The notes beneath the pieces are model-generated. The model made no database searches. It was not told where the DNA came from and saw nothing but the letters and a program-made list of their open reading frames with translations. Positions 7,038-13,846 of a stretch of DNA of 21,144 bases are shown here, piece after piece. Positions within the stretch are counted from its first letter, which is position 1, and every line of letters begins with the position of its first letter. The stretch is taken from positions 1-21,144 of the forward strand of contig CAYFWU010000019.1 in assembly GCA_964347025.1 (NCBI GenBank). Direction: 5' to 3'. The position numbers were made by a program, and so were the translations under genes. Origin of the DNA: CS3-C152 sp964347025. GTDB taxonomy: Archaea; Aenigmatarchaeota; Aenigmatarchaeia; QMZP01; QMZT01.

Positions 7038-9908
7038 TCACTCAACTTCTATCCCTGGTTTCCCTGGTGATGCCTTTGAGGCTCTCGGGCTTTCCGAGTC
7101 CTCTGCCTTCATGATATCGATTTTAAATCCGAATTCCTTTTCAAGGAAATCCTTTGAATCCTCCAGCGTTTGAAGCTCCCCTGCCTGATCTAGGATTGTG
7201 AGAGGTATCTTGCTTACATCCTTCAGAACAGAGGCAACAATTTTAGCTATCTCCATGCCATGTTCCTTGTCCATCACAGCCTTCGTTAATTTACCCGGAT
7301 CCCTGATCTTTTTGATATTTTTCTTCAGCTTTTTGAAAAGATCATACTTCCATCTGGCAGAGACGAAAAGTTTTATTCTTTTTGGCTTGATCTTTACGAG
7401 CTTCAGAACGCTCCTTATGTCCTCTATCGTTTGATCCAGGAGTTCCTCGCCTGCAATGAAATTCTTGTCTATTAGCTTCTCGTTATACTTGGGCCAGCTC
7501 TCAAGGGAAGCGAACTCCTCCTTTCCCAGCTTCTCCCACATCTCCTCGCTTATGTGTGGAATAACTGGGTTGAGCATTTTTACGTACTTCTCCGCTATCA
7601 GATCGTAGACGGCATTAAGCTCGCCCGGGCTTGTTCTTTTCTTAAGTTTCTTTACCTCTCTCGGGATGTGATAGATGACGATATTCCCGTAATCACGGAG
7701 TCGCATTTCATCCAGGGCCTCTCCCGCCTCCTTCAGCGAAAGTTCGAACCTGGAGACGAATGATTTTCCGGCAAGCCCGATTTCCCCTTTCTTTCTCTTT
7801 CTGGCAATGTCCGAGAGAAGTGAATAGAGGTTCTTGAGGTTCCTTTTCATGTTCTCTGCTTCCTTGGTCTTCCAGTCGAACGTCCCGTCAAGGGTCGTGG
7901 CGGTGGAAATGTATGAACGGAAGGTATCCGCCCCGTATTTGTTCTTAACGTCAAGCAGTGTGATCACGTTTCCCTTGGACTTGCTCATCTTTTGACCTTC
8001 GCTCTGTACAAAACCGTGGAAGGAGATTTTCTTTGGCCAGAACTTCTCCGGGAATATCCCGGCATGTGCGAATATGAAGAAGGACAAATGGTTGGAGAGG
8101 TGGGCGACGTACGTATGCCTGTGATCGTTTGGATACCAGTATTCGAAATCCGATCTCATCTCCCTGAGTGCATCCATCTTTATTTTCAGCCTTCTGCTAA
8201 GGGTCTTCGGATCTCCCTTTCCAAGGTATACATAATCAAAGAACTCGTTCGTCAGTTTATCAGATTTGATCTTGTACTTATTTATTATTTTTTTCAGTAT
8301 GTAGAATGACATGTAAATTGTGGAATCCGAAAGACTTTCGATTATCCAGTTCTTATCGAACGGAAGAGACGTTCCCAATCCCCGCCTGCGGGCGGCAGGC
8401 CTCTTGTCCAGCCAATCGAACGTATCCTCGAAAAGCTTACGCATGGTCTCCGGGAGTAGTTTCATCCGTTTCAGGCATCTGTAGGCCTTCTCTTTCCATC
8501 CCTTAGCGTTGAAATCAAGGAACCACTGGTCCTCAAGGACTGAAACCACTATTCGTGTCCCATCTCTGCAGTAGGCCTCCCTGGATGTCTCATACATAAC
8601 GTCCGCTTCCTTTTTACTGATCAGGTCCTCCTTGACCTTGTCCTTCGCCTCGGTTACCTTCATTCCGGCGTACGGCCCGCAGTTCTTGTTCATCACGCCC
8701 TTATGGAAACCCTCCCTGTAAATGGTTTGTGTCGCGTCTTCCAGCCTTGGATCTTTCTGGTCCTTCAGTTTCATCTTTTCGGAGATTTTAAGTGCAGAGA
8801 GGTCTCCCCAGCCGGGAACGTCTATTATCGGAATCGGCTTTATCTTACCTGTCTCCTCGAAGTTCAATCCGTATCTTTCGCAGAAGTCCCTGTTGTTTTG
8901 CAGATCCTTAAGGGCCACCCAGTCGTAGGGAGCATCGCTAGGGACAGAGGTAACGATCCCGCTGCTTATGTTCGGATCCACAAAACCTGAGGGAAGTATT
9001 ATGATTTCTCTTCCGATTCCAGGGGCTTTCACGTATTTCCCGACAAAAACCCTTCCATCTATGTATCCCAGGGTTTTCAGGTTCTTTTTCTGGTAGGAGA
9101 GTTTCTCGTAACCTCCCCTGCTCATCACCCATGTTTCGTCCCCCACCTGAACCTTCATGTATTCGACATCTGGGTTTATCCATAGGTTGGTCTGTCCGAA
9201 AACGGTCTCAGGCCTTAGCGTTCCTGCAACCAGAATCAAACCGTCATCCGTCCGGAACTTTAACAGGGTGAATTCCTGCTTGATAACAGGATCCGTGTCC
9301 GCATCCTGTATGTCATCTTCTCCCACTGCATTTTCACAGTTAGGGCAGTACAGGACAGGGTAGCTCCCTTTCACAAGATACTCCTTTTCCTTGTATTTAG
9401 TGAACTGCCAGGTTATGAACTTCTGATAGTCCGGATCCCCTGTCGTAAATCTCCTAGTCCAGTCTATTGACAGGCCAAGAGAAGAGTATTCATCCATCAT
9501 CTTGGGAGAGAAGAACTTCACGATGTTCCATGGTTTTTCAAAGGATTTCAAGATCCTTTCCACCTCCTTCTCGTTTTTTACGTAGTTCTTGACATAGCCC
9601 TTGTAAAGTTCTTTCTTTTTCTTGTCCCCGCTTCTGATGGCAGAGGATATGCCAAGAATGGGGGTTCCCGTTATGTGGAATGCGAGAGGGTACAGAACAT
9701 TCAGTCCCTTCATCCTCATGTATCTTACGTAAATATCGCTCTCTGTTACCGCCCTTCCGTGTCCTATGTGAAGGCTCCCGGAAATATACGGATAGGGGGT
9801 TGTAAAGAAGAATTTCTTCCTTTTCTTCTCAGCCTTCGGCTCGAAAACCTTCGATCGCTTCCACTTTTCCTGCCATTTGCTCTCTATCTTCCTTAAATCA
9901 ACCTTCAT
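7038..9908 (-). CDS. leuS: Leucyl-tRNA synthetase (archaeal type)
   Basis: 956 residues from ATG 9908; it attaches leucine to tRNA-Leu. The class I signatures are present: HIGH at 47-50 (SLHIGHGRAVTES) and KMSKS at 640-644. A zinc-knuckle-like CPNC sits at about 188-191 in the segment leading to the CP1 editing domain, and the archaeal/eukaryotic-style ARRRGLGT element precedes the ESLSDSTIY motif. The C-terminal anticodon-binding and archaeal extension domains follow, ending in a short acidic Ser/Pro tail. Length and layout match the archaeal/eukaryal LeuRS group and not the bacterial one. I chose 9908 because the upstream gene stops at 9910 and a GAGG lies about 9 nt before the ATG; an upstream in-frame start at 9935 would overlap that gene. 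It follows the small 81-residue gene as an operon. Confidence 0.96.
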   Translation of the reverse strand: MKVDLRKIESKWQEKWKRSKVFEPKAEKKRKKFFFTTPYPYISGSLHIGHGRAVTESDIYVRYMRMKGLNVLYPLAFHITGTPILGISSAIRSGDKKKKELYKGYVKNYVKNEKEVERILKSFEKPWNIVKFFSPKMMDEYSSLGLSIDWTRRFTTGDPDYQKFITWQFTKYKEKEYLVKGSYPVLYCPNCENAVGEDDIQDADTDPVIKQEFTLLKFRTDDGLILVAGTLRPETVFGQTNLWINPDVEYMKVQVGDETWVMSRGGYEKLSYQKKNLKTLGYIDGRVFVGKYVKAPGIGREIIILPSGFVDPNISSGIVTSVPSDAPYDWVALKDLQNNRDFCERYGLNFEETGKIKPIPIIDVPGWGDLSALKISEKMKLKDQKDPRLEDATQTIYREGFHKGVMNKNCGPYAGMKVTEAKDKVKEDLISKKEADVMYETSREAYCRDGTRIVVSVLEDQWFLDFNAKGWKEKAYRCLKRMKLLPETMRKLFEDTFDWLDKRPAARRRGLGTSLPFDKNWIIESLSDSTIYMSFYILKKIINKYKIKSDKLTNEFFDYVYLGKGDPKTLSRRLKIKMDALREMRSDFEYWYPNDHRHTYVAHLSNHLSFFIFAHAGIFPEKFWPKKISFHGFVQSEGQKMSKSKGNVITLLDVKNKYGADTFRSYISTATTLDGTFDWKTKEAENMKRNLKNLYSLLSDIARKRKKGEIGLAGKSFVSRFELSLKEAGEALDEMRLRDYGNIVIYHIPREVKKLKKRTSPGELNAVYDLIAEKYVKMLNPVIPHISEEMWEKLGKEEFASLESWPKYNEKLIDKNFIAGEELLDQTIEDIRSVLKLVKIKPKRIKLFVSARWKYDLFKKLKKNIKKIRDPGKLTKAVMDKEHGMEIAKIVASVLKDVSKIPLTILDQAGELQTLEDSKDFLEKEFGFKIDIMKAEDSESPRASKASPGKPGIEVE

Positions 9909-9909
9909 T

Positions 9910-10155
9910 TCAAGTCCTCTTTTTGTATACAACAATACGCTTAAATCGTTCGGAGCTGTTCCCGGCCGGCCCGATCCTCTCGTATTCTGATCTGTTCAGA
10001 CCGTGAACGTCCTCCAATATTGGCAATACGGGTCTCATCAGTTTATTCTTCATTAGAATGGTTGCGTATTCTTCTCCCTCATCTTTGATTATTTCATACT
10101 TATTTTTGAGTATTTTATGCAAATTCAACTTACTTAAATACTTTATGAAATTCAT
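9910..10155 (-). CDS. Hypothetical 81-residue protein upstream of leuS
   Basis: A small basic protein with no recognised family. The N-terminal half is a Lys/Leu-rich helix (FIKYLSKLNLHKILKNKYEI); the second half has a strand-like YATILMKNK and a basic tail (FKRIVVYKKRT). The stop codon is separated by one base from the leuS ATG, so the two are probably co-transcribed. The ATG at 10155 lies below an AT-rich divergent promoter shared with tRNA-Arg. It looks real because of this spacing, but nothing suggests its function. Confidence 0.6.
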   Translation of the reverse strand: MNFIKYLSKLNLHKILKNKYEIIKDEGEEYATILMKNKLMRPVLPILEDVHGLNRSEYERIGPAGNSSERFKRIVVYKKRT

Positions 10156-10163
10156 AATATTCT

Positions 10164-10200
10164 ATTATTTAAAATATAATTAATATAATCTAATTCATAT
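10164..10200. promoter_or_regulatory. Divergent AT-rich promoter region, tRNA-Arg and leuS operon
   Basis: Almost pure A/T between the 81-residue gene and the tRNA. A TATA-like stretch (ATATAATTAATATAATC) is centred about 25 nt from both the tRNA 5' end (10201) and the ATG at 10155, so one or two TATA boxes probably serve opposite directions. Confidence 0.5.
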
Positions 10201-10220
10201 GGGCGTGTAGCTCAGCTGGA

Positions 10221-10260
10221 AATTTCGATGGAAGCAGAAAACTTCTGCTTCGGTCAGCAG
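10221..10260 (+). other. D-loop intron of tRNA-Arg
   Basis: 40 nt. The exon strand GCTG (10215-10218) can pair with intron CAGC (10255-10258), leaving bulges GAA (10219-10221) and AGT (10259-10261). Cuts after GA and after AG restore AGCTGGATA, the commonest tRNA-Arg D loop. The intron body is a perfect 9-bp hairpin, GAAGCAGAA/TTCTGCTTC (10231-10239/10243-10251), with a 3-nt loop. Confidence 0.85.
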
Positions 10261-10278
10261 TAGAGCGCGGGTCTTCTA

Positions 10279-10350
10279 AGCAGTTCCTCGCATAGCGGGG
10301 AACGGATAGCTTGGAAGATTTGAGGGAATTTTCCCAATGATAGCGAAGAA
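10279..10350 (+). other. Anticodon-loop (37/38) intron of tRNA-Arg
   Basis: 72 nt. The exon strand CTTC (10273-10276) pairs with intron GAAG (10345-10348); the bulges are TAA (10277-10279) and AAA (10349-10351), cut after the second base of each. A two-bp GC/GC extension follows inside the intron. The body has a 9-bp hairpin with one G-U pair (10283-10291/10295-10303, loop ATA) and a small GGGAA/TTCCC stem near 10325-10335. Confidence 0.88.
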
Positions 10351-10386
10351 AGCCTGAGGTCGAGGGTTCGAATCCCTTCACGCCCA

Positions 10387-10590
10387 TTACCTTTTCCTTT
10401 TGGCCTTCTCTTTAAGAAGTTTTTTGTGTTTTTCCAGTTCGTTTATAGGAACCTCTAAAACGTATTTCCCCACGTAACCGCACTTTTCACATCTGTATTC
10501 GGTTGGCAGGAATCCCATCTTGGAGAAAATATTTGGATGGTGTATGCGTATTCTCCCGCTGCATTTTGGACAAACTTTCACGTATTTCAT
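10387..10590 (-). CDS. Zinc-ribbon protein, 67 residues
   Basis: A small basic protein with one four-cysteine zinc ribbon: CPKC at residues 8-11 and CEKCG at 34-37, 22 residues apart, then a hydrophobic strand (YVGKYVLEVP) and a Lys-rich helical tail (ELEKHKKLLKEKAKRKR). The fold is common among archaeal transcription- and translation-associated small proteins, but I cannot name a family. The first base of the stop codon's complement immediately follows the tRNA 3' end, with no gap. It is divergent from the next gene with a 29-bp shared promoter. Confidence 0.8.
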   Translation of the reverse strand: MKYVKVCPKCSGRIRIHHPNIFSKMGFLPTEYRCEKCGYVGKYVLEVPINELEKHKKLLKEKAKRKR

Positions 10591-10600
10591 TATTTAAAAT
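10591..10600 (+). promoter_or_regulatory. TATA-like box for the 228-residue HTH-like gene
   Basis: TATTTAAAAT is centred about 24 nt before ATG 10620, implying a leaderless transcript. The zinc-ribbon gene reads the other way from the same short gap. Confidence 0.45.
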
Positions 10601-10619
10601 TTTCCATTAATCAATAAAA

Positions 10620-11306
10620 ATGAGTATCGAACATCCATTCCCCTATATACGTGGTAATAGAGAAAGAGAGCTTTATGATGGCGTACTTCAGTGGAAAATA
10701 TCAAGTGTCAAACTGGATGATGTTCATAATATCTTGAACGTGGTAGGGTTCTCGGGTTCTGGAGAGAAAGTAACTAGAGAGAGGGAGATGGTATTAAGGT
10801 ACATACAGAGCAAAGACAGTCAAATGTCTGGTGATAAAATACTTGACCTGTTGGAGGAGAATTTGACTCCGGGGAATCTTGCTGATGAAAGGCTATATTC
10901 TATTGGAGATGTATTCAGGATACTCAAAAAGCATCCGAACGCGGAGGAGATAGTGGAGGCATTAAGAGAAGATGGAACTGTCAGGGTATTCGAGCAGGGG
11001 AAAACTCATTGCGTTCTTGGGAAAGATGTCCCTTACGTTTGTGGGTTCATTAAAAAATTAAAACCCCCCCGCAGGAAGACAAAATATGATTATCCTTTAA
11101 TTGGTGATGGTATAGAATACGAAAATCTTGATGAGGTTGCTATTAAAGCTGGAGTTTCGTGTGCCAACAGACTGAGAAAAATTATTGATGAAAACGAAGA
11201 ACTGAGAGAGAAAATTTATCGCACCAGTTCAAGTCGAAGAGTGGTGAAAAAAGAAGAAGTAGAGGACGTTATGGGAGCCCTCAGAGCTATTCTGCAACGG
11301 GCTTGA
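10620..11306 (+). CDS. Hypothetical protein with a helix-turn-helix-like segment
   Basis: 228 residues, no signal peptide or membrane segment. Residues ~53-80 (TREREMVLRYIQSKDSQMSG and the following helix) could be a winged-helix-like module. Residues ~169-190 (NLDEVAIKAGVSCANRLRKI) have the spacing of a helix-turn-helix (A-x3-G-V-S then a recognition helix), and the C-terminal SRRVVKKEEVEDVMGALRAI is another charged helix. A basic linker (KKLKPPRRKTKYDY) lies between. This suggests a DNA-binding protein, but I do not recognise the family. The last 20 bases overlap the end of the convergent tbp gene. Confidence 0.65.
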   Translation: MSIEHPFPYIRGNRERELYDGVLQWKISSVKLDDVHNILNVVGFSGSGEKVTREREMVLRYIQSKDSQMSGDKILDLLEENLTPGNLADERLYSIGDVFRILKKHPNAEEIVEALREDGTVRVFEQGKTHCVLGKDVPYVCGFIKKLKPPRRKTKYDYPLIGDGIEYENLDEVAIKAGVSCANRLRKIIDENEELREKIYRTSSSRRVVKKEEVEDVMGALRAILQRA

Positions 11307-11859
11307 CCTTGATCCCTATGCCTTCCAGTTTCTTCTTGAACTTTCCCAGGGCCTTGTGTATGTCGTCTATGTTGTGCGCTCCCGTGCAGATTATTTTCCC
11401 TGAACTGAAGAGCAGGAAAGCGACTCGGGGATCGCTTATCCTGTAAACAAGACCGGGGAACTGTTCTGGCTCGTATTCGGCATTTTCGAGCGAGAAGGCA
11501 ATGTCCTCTAGGTTCAGGTCTGCCTTTATCTTGCTGGATGCGACGATGTTCTCAACCTCTATTGGATACCTCTTAGGGACCCTCACACCGGAACTTTTTA
11601 TCTTCTCCACAACCTTCCTCATTGCCTCTTTTGCCTTGTCTATGGATTTAGTTCCTGTACAGACAATCTTACCAGATGAAAAAATAAGGGCTGCAGCCCT
11701 TGGTTGCGTGGGTCTGTAAACAAGACCGGGGAACTGTTCTGGCTCGTATTCCGTGTTCTCAACAGAGCTAACAAGCTTGTTCAGAGAGATGTTAACATTG
11801 AGCGTAGTGAACGCGACAACATTCTCGATTTTTATAAAAAACTCTCTTTTGTCTGCCAT
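11287..11859 (-). CDS. tbp: TATA-box binding protein
   Basis: 190 residues, the normal archaeal length. Two direct-repeat halves (about 5-95 and 96-185) carry the same EYEPEQFPGLVYR at 37-49 and 128-140, and FSSGKI-CTG at about 60-69 and 151-160, including the Phe residues that kink DNA in TBP. It recruits TFB and RNA polymerase to TATA boxes. A GAGGGTG lies about 7 nt before the ATG at 11859. It is the last gene of a minus-strand run after threonylcarbamoyl-AMP synthase and the PQQ-like propeller, with 64 AT-rich bases before it that may hold its own promoter. A 38-base exact repeat shared by the two halves (11441-11478, 11714-11751) is unusual. Confidence 0.97.
   Translation of the reverse strand: MADKREFFIKIENVVAFTTLNVNISLNKLVSSVENTEYEPEQFPGLVYRPTQPRAAALIFSSGKIVCTGTKSIDKAKEAMRKVVEKIKSSGVRVPKRYPIEVENIVASSKIKADLNLEDIAFSLENAEYEPEQFPGLVYRISDPRVAFLLFSSGKIICTGAHNIDDIHKALGKFKKKLEGIGIKVKPVAE
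11441..11478. repeat. 38-base exact direct repeat inside tbp, copy 1
   Basis: The 38 bases at 11441-11478 are identical to 11714-11751. The spacing of 273 bases equals 91 codons, the TBP half-repeat. They encode the E-F-P-G-L-V-Y-R loop of each half. Confidence 0.9.
11714..11751. repeat. 38-base exact direct repeat inside tbp, copy 2
   Basis: Second copy of the segment at 11441-11478, in the N-terminal half. The flanking bases differ on both sides. Confidence 0.9.
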
Positions 11860-11923
11860 AATAAGACACCCTCACAAAAATTTCAATTATACTAATATGA
11901 GATTAAATTATTTAAACTTTTTA

Positions 11924-13195
11924 TTATTTGTATTCACTTTCCTGTTTATATTCCGACTTCATTACGTACTCTGTTTTGACTGAATACTGGCTTTCTCTCT
12001 CCTCCACTGAGGTCAACTCGTATCTCTCCTCTCCCTCCCTTTCTTCCTCTTCTGATACCGATTTCTTTATGACAACCTCAAAATCCTCCATTACAGGAGG
12101 GAGTTCAGAAGGAACGAGTGTGGATGTGGCGAATCTCCAAACCTCCTTTCCCTCCAAGTCAATGCAATAAAAATGACAGTCCCAGGAACCAAAGTATAAT
12201 TTCTTGTTCCAGAATGTGATGGAGGAATAAACAACCCCATGGGTCTTGAACCTCCATATCTCCTTCCTTGCTTTTATGTCCAGGCAGTAGACGTTCCCGT
12301 CTCCTGCTCCGAAATAAAGTTTTCCTTTATCAATAAGCGGAAGCTGTGAAATGATTTCCTCCGCCCCTATCTGAAAACGCCAGATCTCCTTCCCGTCTTC
12401 TTCTCTTATAGCGTACATTATCCCGTCCCTTGACCCGTGGAAGAGGATCCCCTCATTATAGGCAGGGCTGCCGGAGTTCCCCAATTTTCCTGTAGGGAAC
12501 CTCCATACCTCTTTGCCTGTTTCGGCATCCAAGGCGTAGAGATAATTGTCGAAGCTCGCTACATACACGACCCCGTTGTAAACCATGAATTCCTTGGGGT
12601 TCCATATCTCCTCTCCGGCCTTGAACCTCCAAAGTTCCTTCCCTGTTTTGGCATCCAGGCAATAGAAATACTCATCGAATGATCCTATGTATATCCTTCC
12701 TTTGTATATGCCCGGGGAAGCCGCTACCGCATCCCCTGTTTTGAACCTCCAGACTTCTTTTCCTTTCATATCCACACAGTAAACATAGCTGTCCTTGGAT
12801 CCGAAATAAACAAAATTCTTGTATGCATTGGGTCTACAGAATATCTCCCCGCCTGTTTTATATCTCCATAAAAGCTTTCCCCTCCCTGCATCAACTGCAT
12901 ATAAATAACCGTCCGAAGCGCCCGCGAATACCGTTCCCTTGAAAAAGAGTGCACTTGCAGCTATGTAATTGCCTGTTTTAAGTTTCCATATCTCTTTCCC
13001 TTTTTCAGCGTCCACGCAGTAAATGTAACCATCCCTAGCCCCGAAGTACACTCTCCCGTCCACGACATTCGATATTCCTCCAATACTTCCTCCATAACCT
13101 GTTCTCCACAGCCTTGAGAACTTCCCGATCTTTCTTACCTCGAACTCTTCAAGTTCCATGTCAAAATCAGAAAATCCAGTTTCTCCGAACTCCAT
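11924..13195 (-). CDS. Cytosolic eight-bladed PQQ-like beta-propeller protein
   Basis: 423 residues from ATG 13195. Eight repeats end in a variant of GKE-(I/V/L)-WRFKTG, each preceded by VYFG-S-DGY-YCVDA, the pattern of PQQ-like/BamB propellers; eight copies make an eight-bladed ring. Unlike BamB it has no signal peptide or lipobox, so it is probably intracellular; the quinoprotein active-site residues are not evident. A ~70-residue acidic tail follows (SEEEEREGEERYELTSVEER), ending in EY-MKSEYKQESEYK-like repeats. I prefer 13195 over the upstream TTG at 13210 because it is one base after the stop of the previous gene. It is probably co-transcribed with threonylcarbamoyl-AMP synthase. It may be a scaffold or a protein-protein interaction platform; the role is unknown. 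Confidence 0.85.
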   Translation of the reverse strand: MEFGETGFSDFDMELEEFEVRKIGKFSRLWRTGYGGSIGGISNVVDGRVYFGARDGYIYCVDAEKGKEIWKLKTGNYIAASALFFKGTVFAGASDGYLYAVDAGRGKLLWRYKTGGEIFCRPNAYKNFVYFGSKDSYVYCVDMKGKEVWRFKTGDAVAASPGIYKGRIYIGSFDEYFYCLDAKTGKELWRFKAGEEIWNPKEFMVYNGVVYVASFDNYLYALDAETGKEVWRFPTGKLGNSGSPAYNEGILFHGSRDGIMYAIREEDGKEIWRFQIGAEEIISQLPLIDKGKLYFGAGDGNVYCLDIKARKEIWRFKTHGVVYSSITFWNKKLYFGSWDCHFYCIDLEGKEVWRFATSTLVPSELPPVMEDFEVVIKKSVSEEEEREGEERYELTSVEERESQYSVKTEYVMKSEYKQESEYK

Positions 13196-13196
13196 G

Positions 13197-13763
13197 CTAC
13201 CATCTTGCAATCTTCAATTCGTTCGTTCTTATATCAAAAACCCTCGATGCAGGACCTTCTATCCTTCCTGCATCAATCGCGAAATCCACTATTTTCTTGA
13301 TCTGATCAGGAATGTCTTTCAAGGAAAAAACAGGGTTTTCCTCGGAAAGGTTCACGGAAGTTGTTATGAACAATATCCCCAGTGAACGGATGAAATCACA
13401 GAACTCATGTTTAGGGATCCGAATCCCCACTGAACCTTCCTTTGAAACCACAAAGGGAATTCGTTCCTTGGCATTGAGAATAATCGTGTAAGGTCCTGGC
13501 AGAAGGACTCCGACGAACTTCTCGTTCTCCTTCGTTATCTTCGTATGCTCTGATATCCATTCCCTTGAAGGGACTATCACAGAGAAGGGTTTTTCCTCCC
13601 CCCTGCCCTTTGCCTGGATTATTTTCTTTACACTCTCCCTGTTCTCGGCATTGCATCCTATCCCGTAGAGCGTGTCTGTAGGGTAGATGAATATTTTCCC
13701 CTCTAGGATCGCTTTCTTAACTTCCTCGCTTTTGAGCGCTTTCTTGAGCGTTATGGTTTTCAT
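13197..13763 (-). CDS. Threonylcarbamoyl-AMP synthase (Sua5/YciO/YrdC family)
   Basis: 188 residues, one YrdC domain. It makes threonylcarbamoyl-AMP from threonine, bicarbonate and ATP for the t6A37 modification of ANN-reading tRNAs, which include tRNA-Arg(UCU) encoded in this window. Family elements seen: IYPTDTLYGIGCNA (27-40), K-RG-EKPFSVIVPS (52-66), LLPGPYTIIL (88-97), SVGIRIPKH (111-119), ITTSVNLS-ENPV (134-146) and GPASRVFDI (171-179). There is no C-terminal Sua5 domain, so it is the short YrdC form. A TATA-like box (13785-13796) is centred about 27 nt upstream of the ATG. It is followed one base later by the PQQ-like gene. Confidence 0.92.
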   Translation of the reverse strand: MKTITLKKALKSEEVKKAILEGKIFIYPTDTLYGIGCNAENRESVKKIIQAKGRGEEKPFSVIVPSREWISEHTKITKENEKFVGVLLPGPYTIILNAKERIPFVVSKEGSVGIRIPKHEFCDFIRSLGILFITTSVNLSEENPVFSLKDIPDQIKKIVDFAIDAGRIEGPASRVFDIRTNELKIARW

Positions 13764-13784
13764 AATGATTTCTTAGAGAATAAG

Positions 13785-13796
13785 TTTATTTAAATT
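13785..13796 (-). promoter_or_regulatory. TATA-like box for the Sua5-PQQ-tbp run
   Basis: The minus strand reads AATTTAAATAAA, centred about 27 nt before ATG 13763. It is probably the main promoter of the minus-strand run. Confidence 0.5.
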
Positions 13797-13817
13797 CCCC
13801 TCTTTTTGACAAGTGTC

Positions 13818-13827
13818 CTTAAAAATT
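13818..13827 (+). promoter_or_regulatory. TATA-like box for the radical SAM gene
   Basis: CTTAAAAATT is centred about 25 nt before ATG 13847. With the box at 13785-13796 it makes a compact divergent promoter. Confidence 0.45.
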
Positions 13828-13846
13828 TTTGCATTTTATTTAAAGC

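Larger units (their letters stand above)
10201..10386 (+). tRNA. tRNA-Arg (UCU) with two introns
   Basis: Three exons (10201-10220, 10261-10278, 10351-10386) join to a perfect 74-nt cloverleaf. The acceptor stem is GGGCGTG/CACGCCC. The D arm becomes GCTC-AGCTGGATA-GAGC. The anticodon stem is CGGGT/GCCTG with loop CTTCTAA, so the anticodon is TCT (Arg, AGA/AGG). The variable loop is AGGTC. The T arm is GAGGG-TTCGAAT-CCCTT, and the discriminator is A. CCA is not encoded. The D-loop interruption and the 37/38 interruption each fit a bulge-helix-bulge with a 4-bp helix and 3-nt bulges, cut after the second bulge base. An unspliced reading on the opposite strand is only a shadow ORF. Confidence 0.93.

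Noticed and set aside
8384..8400. GC-rich palindrome GCCTGC-GGGCG-GCAGGC inside leuS, resembling short selfish palindromes
   Set aside because: It encodes in frame the conserved segment just before ARRRGLGT with no insertion evident, so coding constraint on Arg/Ala codons explains it; one copy only was seen.
10320..10360. Possible box C/D guide RNA inside the second tRNA intron (AATGATA and CTGA-like pieces)
   Set aside because: The C box is poor, the D-like box lies in the exon, and the order and spacing do not fit a guide RNA.
10190..10387. 65-residue minus-strand ORF
   Set aside because: It is the complement of the tRNA-Arg gene and its introns; a chance frame.
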